Part shown: positions 57,882-64,000 of the stretch, one piece after another
Numbering within the stretch: the first letter of the stretch is position 1
Layout of the letters: each line of letters begins with the position of its first letter
Source: Aquarana catesbeiana
Taxonomy: Eukaryota; Chordata; Amphibia; Anura; Ranidae
Length of the DNA: 64,000 bases
Assembly: GCF_042186555.1 (NCBI RefSeq)
Contig: NC_133324.1
Coordinates: 196,063,640-196,127,639 of the forward strand
Direction of reading: 5' to 3'
Position numbers and translations under genes: made by a program
The notes under the pieces: generated by a model
Seen by the model: the letters and a program-made list of their open reading frames with translations, nothing else
What the model was told of the DNA's origin: nothing
Databases searched by the model: none

Positions 57882-58320
57882 CACAGCTGCTATCTAGAGA
57901 TTGAGAGCTTAAAGATGGAGCAACAAAGAGCACAACAAATTCTCTACACATAACAAATGTTAGATGGGATAGCAAAAGGAATGGCATGGTTTATTTTAAC
58001 CACTTCCGGATCGCCCCATTTACATTTACTGCAGCAGGGCAGCCCTTCAGTGTGAAATCATGTACCTGTATGCGATTTTGAATGCCTGGTCCATGGTCCG
58101 CCAACCCCACTCCTGCTGTGATCGGACACAGCAGGAGCCAATCAGAGGGTCTGCCGGGACCCGCCGATCGTTCCCGAGGCAGACAATGTATGTAAACAAG
58201 GCAGATTACTGTTCTGTCAGAGGGGTAGATGGAGATCTTGTGTTTCTGCTAAGCAAGAACACAGATCTGTCTTCCCCCAGTCAAGTCACCCCCCCCCCAC
58301 AGTTAGCAAGCACTACACTC
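57882..58320. mobile_element. Truncated copy of the TTAACCACTT element (57996-58320)
   Basis: ttaaccacttcc at 57996-58007 matches the terminus of the 5197 element with one change. Interior words such as 'atgtaaacaaggcaga' fit that family loosely. No right end was found. 57882-57995 is unique. Confidence 0.5.
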
Positions 58321-59174
58321 TAAATTGTATATGATGTCATTAGAACCAAGTGTGCATTAATTTATATAACACAGAATTTTTGATTTATGTAAATAAATTA
58401 ATATGTTTATTCATTGTGGGCTATGAATAAAAAAACATAAACTCAGCAAATTTTAATGTGATTAAATCAATGACATCAGTAGCTGCATTCGTAGTAAATC
58501 ATTAATTAAAAAAATCTATAAAATAGATAACAGTTTAAGCAATCCACTTTTTAACATAGCTCAATCTGTATCCTTTTGGATTTGCATAAATAATTTCTGT
58601 GATCACAGCACGAAATGGCGGAAGTATGCAAATGTTTCAGGGAAAGATGGTGAGAAATCAGACAATAGATTGGTATGCAGTGTTAAGATTTACAGAGAAG
58701 ATACTCCACTGTTAACCATTTCGATGGAAGCACCTTTAAACTTGTTTTTACACTGTATTCATTTAGTTTTAATAATAACAACAGGATTACAGGAACTGTA
58801 ACGTGTTGCCTGTATCAACCAATTGAGCTACATCTACACAGGTTCTGGATGCCGAAAAGCCTGTGTTTTCTAAGCTCAGTTCAAAGTTTCAAACCACTAT
58901 AATATTGATTGTAATAAAGCAGCTTGGCCTGATTGCTTGTATCCACACATCAGGCAGTTACCTGTGGTTAGGAACAACTATTCCTAACCACAGGTGATGT
59001 GTGGATATGTGCAAACAATGATGGCTCCTCTCAGCCTGTCATTTCTTTGTACAGTCTGAGCAGCTGCAGCTGTTCACATCTGTGATCCCAATAGCAGATA
59101 TACACTGATTCTTGCCACTGGAATACTCTCTATGCCCCTAATCGCCCATGTGAAAGAGGCCTAAGACTTCAGTA
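58321..59174. other. Unique AT-rich DNA with a CNE-like island
   Basis: 58321-58760 is non-repetitive, with words such as taaatcattaattaa (58495-58509) and ggatttgcataaataattt (58579-58597, an octamer-like word). A hairpin ggttaggaacaactattcctaacc lies at 58967-58990 within a longer inverted pair. No gene. Confidence 0.4.
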
Positions 59175-60915
59175 TTTAGAAGATTGAATGACCATCACCC
59201 AGTGGCATTTACGCCAGTAAATATGAATTGTTTTGAAAGATTGATACAGGAGTATATTAAAGCTTGGATTCCCCCTGATCCTGATCAATATCAGTTTACT
59301 TTTAAGAATAATAGATCTACTGTTGATGCCATTTCTTGGCAATTCATACAGCTCTCGCTCATTTGGAAAATGAGTTCAGTATTTAATTCCATCAACCCAG
59401 ACAAATTGGTTTACAAATTGCAGACATTAGGTTTAAGAACTTCATTATGTCTGTGGATTAAAGGCTTTTTAATAAATAGGCTGCTGTGTCTTAAGCTGGA
59501 TGTTTATACTTCAGCCATTTTTGGTGTTTCTCAAAGCTGTCCTCAAGTGTCCACACTCTGCTTTCTTTACTCCCCTTATACTCACAGTTGCACTGTCATT
59601 CAAAGCGTTAATGTCTTAGATCAAATTTGCAGATGACATAATGATAATGGGTTTATTATCCAATGGTAATGGAACAATGTACAGAAAGGAGGTCCACATA
59701 ATGTCTATGTAGTGGACAAGGACTTGAATTTCAACACAAGGAAAATCAAAGAAATTGCCATTGATTTTAGGAATAACACAAGAACAGACCATGTTGGGTC
59801 TGCTCTTGTGTTCTTAATGGGGAGGAGGTGGAGCCTTTTGCAAGTTTTAAATTTTTAGGTGTCCACATATTTGCGGACTTGACTTGGAGTATGAGTACTT
59901 GATATTTGGTGGAGAGGGCTCATCAGCATGTTTTTTCCTGAGGATTTTTAGGAGCTAAGACTTCCTCAATAAATGAGGTAACATTTTTACCATCGTAAAA
60001 TAGAGAGTGTTCTAACCTACTGCTGCACAGTCTGGTGCTCTAGTTGTACCATGACTGAGGGGAAAGTTCTGCAGTGGGTAGTTAAAACAATTTAGTGAAT
60101 TATTGGTTCACCACTTCAATGTTCAGTAGATATCCACTCCAACCATTTTTTTAAACAGTCTGTAAATATTAGAGATCCCATGCATCCGAGCACCCCATGT
60201 TTATCACCCTCCCCTTTAAGTAAGCTTGGAACAATCAGTGATAACTAATAGGATACGGAACAGTTGTTTTCCTCGAGCTGCCAAAGCAAGTTTTGGGGGG
60301 GTTTTTTTTTCAAAAAAGGCTTTATTGGAAACAAGTATACATAACCGAAGTCACAAACAATGTAGTATAAATGGGGATAAAGATGATAATCCAAACAAAA
60401 GGTGCAATAAAGGAGCATTGTACACTCCCAAAATTTTAATATAACAGTCATACAAAAATTCTTACTGAAGGGTCATGTTTAGTTAAACACAAACTGCCCC
60501 TTGGGCTCTTGATAGAGTATGGTGAATGTCCTGAGGACATTGATGGGGGCTCTTGAATATGCAACGGAGTAAGACCGTATCAAATTGTCACTGCTATGTT
60601 TGGCCTGTTGGGTCATTTGGGTGATTTTCCAGACATTAGAAGTAATCTTTCTCTGCGTTGGTAAGGCTTCAGGTACATCTCTCCATCCCCTAAATAGTCA
60701 GGTTGGCTTATGCATGTACATAAGAAAGGAGAGCACTAGGGGCTAAAGTCCCCGTCACAGAACTTGTAGAGGTTAGTGTAAGCATCGTCAAGGTGTTGTG
60801 GTGGTTTGTGTGTAGGCAAAAAATTTTTACCTACAATAGAAAAGGAGTGAGAAAAGGGGTCGGAGTATGAGTTAAAGAAAAGCTATGCCAAAGCAAGTTT
60901 AAATTTAACTGGATT
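59175..60915 (+). pseudogene. Rex/CR1-like LINE reverse transcriptase, heavily decayed
   Basis: The frame 59184-59636 reads NDHHPVAFTPVNMNCFERL, matching the NDYRPVALT and KCFERL block of fish and amphibian Rex/CR1-type LINEs. NNRSTVDAIS, then SINPDKLVYKLQTLGL and SQSCPQVSTL (motif B region) follow. QGCVLSP-type residues are altered. Just past the frame end the FADD box survives in another frame as KFADDIMIM (59625-59651), so the catalytic aspartate pair remains. Further motifs (AIDFRN near 59760, SFKFLGV-like near 59850) appear in shifting frames with many stops. The C-terminal CFPRAAKAS (60268-60294) is interrupted by a 592-bp insertion. It is strongly degraded, so older than the L2 at 26290. 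Both ends are undefined. Confidence 0.75.
60294..60885 (-). mobile_element. Retroposed LINE 3' end with 15-bp target duplication
   Basis: tgccaaagcaagttt occurs at 60279-60293 and 60886-60900. The insert begins with a G-run and T-run, then aaggctttattgg. On the minus strand this is an AATAAA-type signal followed by an A-rich tail. The target duplication and tail show target-primed reverse transcription. The body has no coding motif; an L1-like 3' region is the likeliest source. Confidence 0.75.
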
Positions 60916-61004
60916 TTAATGTAGAGATAGCTGTATAAGTGCACAATGATTTCATGGCAAATTGTGGTTTTGTTTTATCTACTATTTACTGGAGGAGATT
61001 GCTG
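60916..61004. other. Short non-coding spacer
   Basis: Nothing recognised. Confidence 0.4.
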
Positions 61005-61215
61005 TCAAACTAAAGGTGACCACAGATGACTTGTTTTTCTATATTCGATCAGCCAGCGTGCTGATCGAAAATAAGTTAACAGATTCCTCCATCCACACAT
61101 GTGAGATGGATAGAGGAATCCTCCATGCTGAAACATTGTATTCGGACAGTGGGTCTCCTTCAGGGAGCAGAAGCAGAGAGAGCACAATTATCAGCTCAGT
61201 AAATTTGCCAGGATC
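61005..61215. repeat. Possible truncated MITE related to 31999-32344
   Basis: Words such as cgatcagcc, 'gtgctgatcgaaaata' and 'atgtgagatgga' resemble those near 32040-32160. Ends are not clear. Confidence 0.35.
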
Positions 61216-62564
61216 AACAGGAATTTTTTGCACTTATTGAGCAAGTGTAGCAAAACATATGCAAGTGTATATTTAACAAACCAAACGTGAACAAATTTGA
61301 GAAGTTTATTGTTTTTTTTTGAATATCTCCCTCTCCCCTAGTCTTTGAGCTTTCACTTACAACAATTTTTCCTCTTTGCCAATCTAATTTACCCATTGTT
61401 TTTTCCTCCTTGACCTAAACAATAATGTAGTCGCTAGTTTACACCTCTATTTATAGCTGATACGCACTCCTAGTAAGCAATCAATAATTTTCAGAAGATG
61501 CTTGCATTATTTTTTCCTTGTATATCAGAATGGGTGAGGTTTAATAGCAGTGGAGACTGATAGAGGCACTGTAAATGAATCCAGTTATTAAGGGTTTTGT
61601 TTCCAAAAGAGCAGGCCCAACATATGGAAAGTCTTGTTACCTCTGGATTGCTATACCAGGGCTCAAGGAGAGTTTTTTCTTAACTAACATGCAAGACCTA
61701 CATACATTTGAGTTCCTGGTGCCTTTGACTTTAATTCCTTCTTAAATCTCTGCTAATCTCTATTTTGTAGCCGGGCCTAGATTACCTCCGGAGCAGCTGA
61801 ATGAGCTCCACACAGATCCATCAGAATAGACTACAGACAGAGGAACGTTCCACACTTGGCAATACATCTTACAAACTGGAAAAGACTTCACAAAGCAGTT
61901 AATCATCTTACGTTAGCTCCCAAAATTAAATTAACTGTAAACAATGCCCAACATTTTCTTGAAATGTTGAAAATATGTCAAACTATATAATCTAATTTGT
62001 GTTTCTGATGAAAACAAATGAGAGTTCTCAGAGATATTTAGCCAATATATAAAGCAGGGACTAATAGCTCATAAGTATTATAATAGCTGTCATTTTATAA
62101 TCTTAGAGTGTCATACATTTTACTTTAGTACAAGGTAGAGGGTTGAAGATGGGGGTTTTTAATATTTATGAGGCACTAAAATAATGTCTGCGGATGCAAA
62201 ATATTGCCAACAGAATTATAAGAATGAGTTTTTGGCCCCACACATGACCAGATCCAACTGCTTGTCTAACGCACATGTTAGTCTATATGCAGTCTCCTTT
62301 AAACTTAGCAATAACATTGTTGTGTAAGGGCATGTTCAAGCTATTCAATTCCTTTTCAATTAGGTAGACCCTCATACTGCATGTTTAGTTTTTTTGGTAG
62401 ATTCAATGTAAGTTATACAATTAGATTGTAAGGGCGTATAGCTGACTTAAGACCATTTGAGGTAGTTACATTTCTAATTCAGCCAATGTAAGAACCCTAA
62501 TCACACACTGCGAACTAACCACAAGACAAGGAGGTTGCCTGATGTCTAGAATATAAGCTATGCC
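61216..62564. other. Unique non-coding DNA
   Basis: AT-rich with no repeat ends or coding motif. 61760-62120 has CNE-like texture, not testable here. Confidence 0.45.
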
Positions 62565-63187
62565 TTAAAGTGGTTATAAAGCCTAAACATTTTTTTAAGT
62601 TTGCATTCCTTGCATTAGGATTAAAAATGTTTAGGTCAGTGATGGCGAACCTTGGCCCCCCAGATGTTTTGGAACTACATTTCCCATGATGCTCAACTAC
62701 ACTGTAGAGTGCATGAGCATCATGTGAAATGTAGTTCCAAAACATCTGGGGTGCCAAGGTTCGCCATCACTGGTTTAGGTAGTAGTAGTATCTACCCCCC
62801 CACCCACCTTATACTTACCTGAGCCCTTATTCGATCCAGTGCTGTGCCCGTCTGCAGAGGCTCTCTCCCCTCATTTCCTGGACTCACAGGCTTTGCTAAG
62901 GCAGTGGGAGCCATTGGCTCCTCATGCTGTTGTCAATCAAAGCCAGTGATGAGGGGGCAGGGCTGAACTCTGCTGTCTATATCTATTTACATAGGCAGTG
63001 CAGCTCAGGAGGGAGCCTGTATGAGTGCCCTCATAGGAAGAGGCTTCCTATGGGGGCATTCGCCAGTGAGGAGGAGCCAGGAGCGCTGGCGGGTGACCCA
63101 AGAAGAGGAGGATTGGGGCTGCTCCATGCAACCTATTTGTTATTTATTTAAAATTTTTGTAATTTTCCATTTACAGTCACTTAAAGG
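62565..63187. mobile_element. MITE family M1, split by a nested hAT MITE
   Basis: Ends are ttaaagtggttataaagcc and tttacagtcacttaa. 'gacccaagaagaggaggat' inside matches the copy at the window start. The nested hAT MITE occupies 62637-62772. Confidence 0.8.
62637..62772. mobile_element. 136-bp hAT fold-back MITE with 8-bp TSD gtttaggt
   Basis: gtttaggt lies at 62629-62636 and 62773-62780. Arms cagtgatggcgaaccttgg plus cccagatgttttggaactac and their reverse complements cover nearly the whole element. Intact borders and arms suggest a recent insertion. Confidence 0.95.
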
Positions 63188-63822
63188 TGAATGTACTGTA
63201 TAGTGTGTTAGCATATATGTTATTTATATTGTTCTGGAATAGGGATTACAGACTTTTGCGAATCTTCTTTTTTAAACCCATGCCTTTTGGGCACAAGGGA
63301 CTCACTGGTGCAGCGTAAAGTCCACTGCCAGCAGCATGTCAAAATTAATGACAGACTGAACTACACTGTGTCTGTATACAGATGGATGGTGTTCCAGGTG
63401 GTACTGATTTTAGGGCCTTATGTGTTCAGGGCTGTGTGCTCTGAATGCTGGAATGCAATGATCCTAAATGTGTGTACCACTCAGAAAGGACTTGTCGTGT
63501 GCAGCTGATATGTATTTTAGCCTTTCATTGATTTTGACAGGCTGCTGGTAGCAGAATGTGCTCTTAACCTTTCCCTAAAAAAAAACCCCAGGTACTTATC
63601 GTACCTTACTTACTATGGGGTCCAAACTGGCCATGTGCGTGTCCCTCTATAGCTTTCAGTAGGCCAAGAACCATTTGAGCATAAATAGCCACACATATAA
63701 TGGTATTCTTAAAACATGAATCCTGATTGAATGCAGTTGACAGCAATTTTACTCTCATTTTCTTTTCTTCAGTTTAAATTTTTTATCTCCTATGCATTCT
63801 TTGCTAATATACATCAGTTAAA
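63188..63822. other. Unique non-coding DNA
   Basis: No gene was recognised. The short frame 63287-63508 has no motif. Confidence 0.5.
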
Positions 63823-64000
63823 GTACTGTATTTATCGGCGTATAACACGCTCAGGCATATAGCATGCACCTCAATTTTAAGGGGGAAGTTTAAGGAAAAC
63901 ATGTTTTCACGGCCCCCTTTACAGTACACGGCCCCCCTCCCCAGTACACAGCCCCCCATCCAGTTTACAGCCCCCCCAGTACACAGCCCCCATCCAGTAT
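63823..64000. repeat. Element with 'atcggcgtataacacgc' end and cagtacacagccccc repeats (cut by window end)
   Basis: The left end tactgtatttatcggcgtat plus aacacgc resembles a TIR. After about 100 bp a 14-17-bp tandem repeat of cccccagtacacag type runs to the window edge. Confidence 0.6.

Overview
This window looks like a stretch of a large, repeat-rich vertebrate genome. An anuran amphibian (ranid-type frog) is the best fit. I base that on the mix of Tc1/mariner elements from four or more families, PIF/Harbinger and hAT MITEs, L2- and Rex/CR1-like LINEs, a Penelope-like remnant, and hairpin-bearing MITE families that I associate with frog genomes. The species call is inference; the element families are read from the sequence. 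I found no intact host gene and no convincing host exon, so this is most likely intergenic or deep intronic DNA. There is no sign of bacterial genes, operons or CRISPR.

Layout. 1-10 kb: a MITE fragment, a Tc1 3' half, fold-back elements, a composite TTAACCACTTGC-ended element (5197-6905) carrying a Harbinger MITE, a reverse L2 tail, another LINE tail and a hAT element with a clean 8-bp target duplication (8922-9517). 10-18 kb: mostly unique DNA, a 21-unit 17-bp minisatellite (12637-12993), a Penelope-like GIY-YIG relic (14640-15125) and a second copy of the 8922 hAT family (15737-16422). 18-26 kb: a 2.26-kb hAT-type element with an 8-bp target duplication, fold-backs and microsatellites. 26-33 kb: a 5'-truncated L2 LINE (26290-28859) and nested MITEs. 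33-41 kb: a train of DNA transposons. It includes a palindromic Tc1 derivative (33973-34781) and two nearly full-length Tc1-like elements of one family in opposite orientation (34800-36439, 39419-41059). 44-48 kb: a Tc1-like element (44397-47848) disrupted by three other insertions, one with a complete-looking promoter and polyadenylation signal. 50-55.5 kb: a 5.2-kb mariner/Tc1-ended composite containing a Harbinger transposase relic, a third Tc1 family, a hAT MITE and a large palindrome. 56-64 kb: a local duplication, nested MITEs, a degenerate Rex/CR1-like reverse transcriptase interrupted by a retroposed insert with a 15-bp target duplication, and unique DNA.

How the parts relate. The nesting gives relative ages: outer Tc1, MITE and LINE copies are older than the MITEs and retrocopies inside them. 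Every transposase or reverse transcriptase ORF seen is broken by frameshifts, stops or deletions, so none should act autonomously. The E and F Tc1 copies are the least decayed. Three observations deserve most attention. First, a MITE family carries an intact NRF1-type palindrome in all three copies. Second, several fold-back or Penelope-like regions carry hammerhead-ribozyme-like motifs. Third, a minus-strand promoter unit lies inside the 44-48 kb composite. Between the repeats are AT-rich unique islands (around 3.84-4.33, 38.39-38.96 and 58.3-58.8 kb) whose texture resembles conserved non-coding elements; this cannot be tested without alignment.
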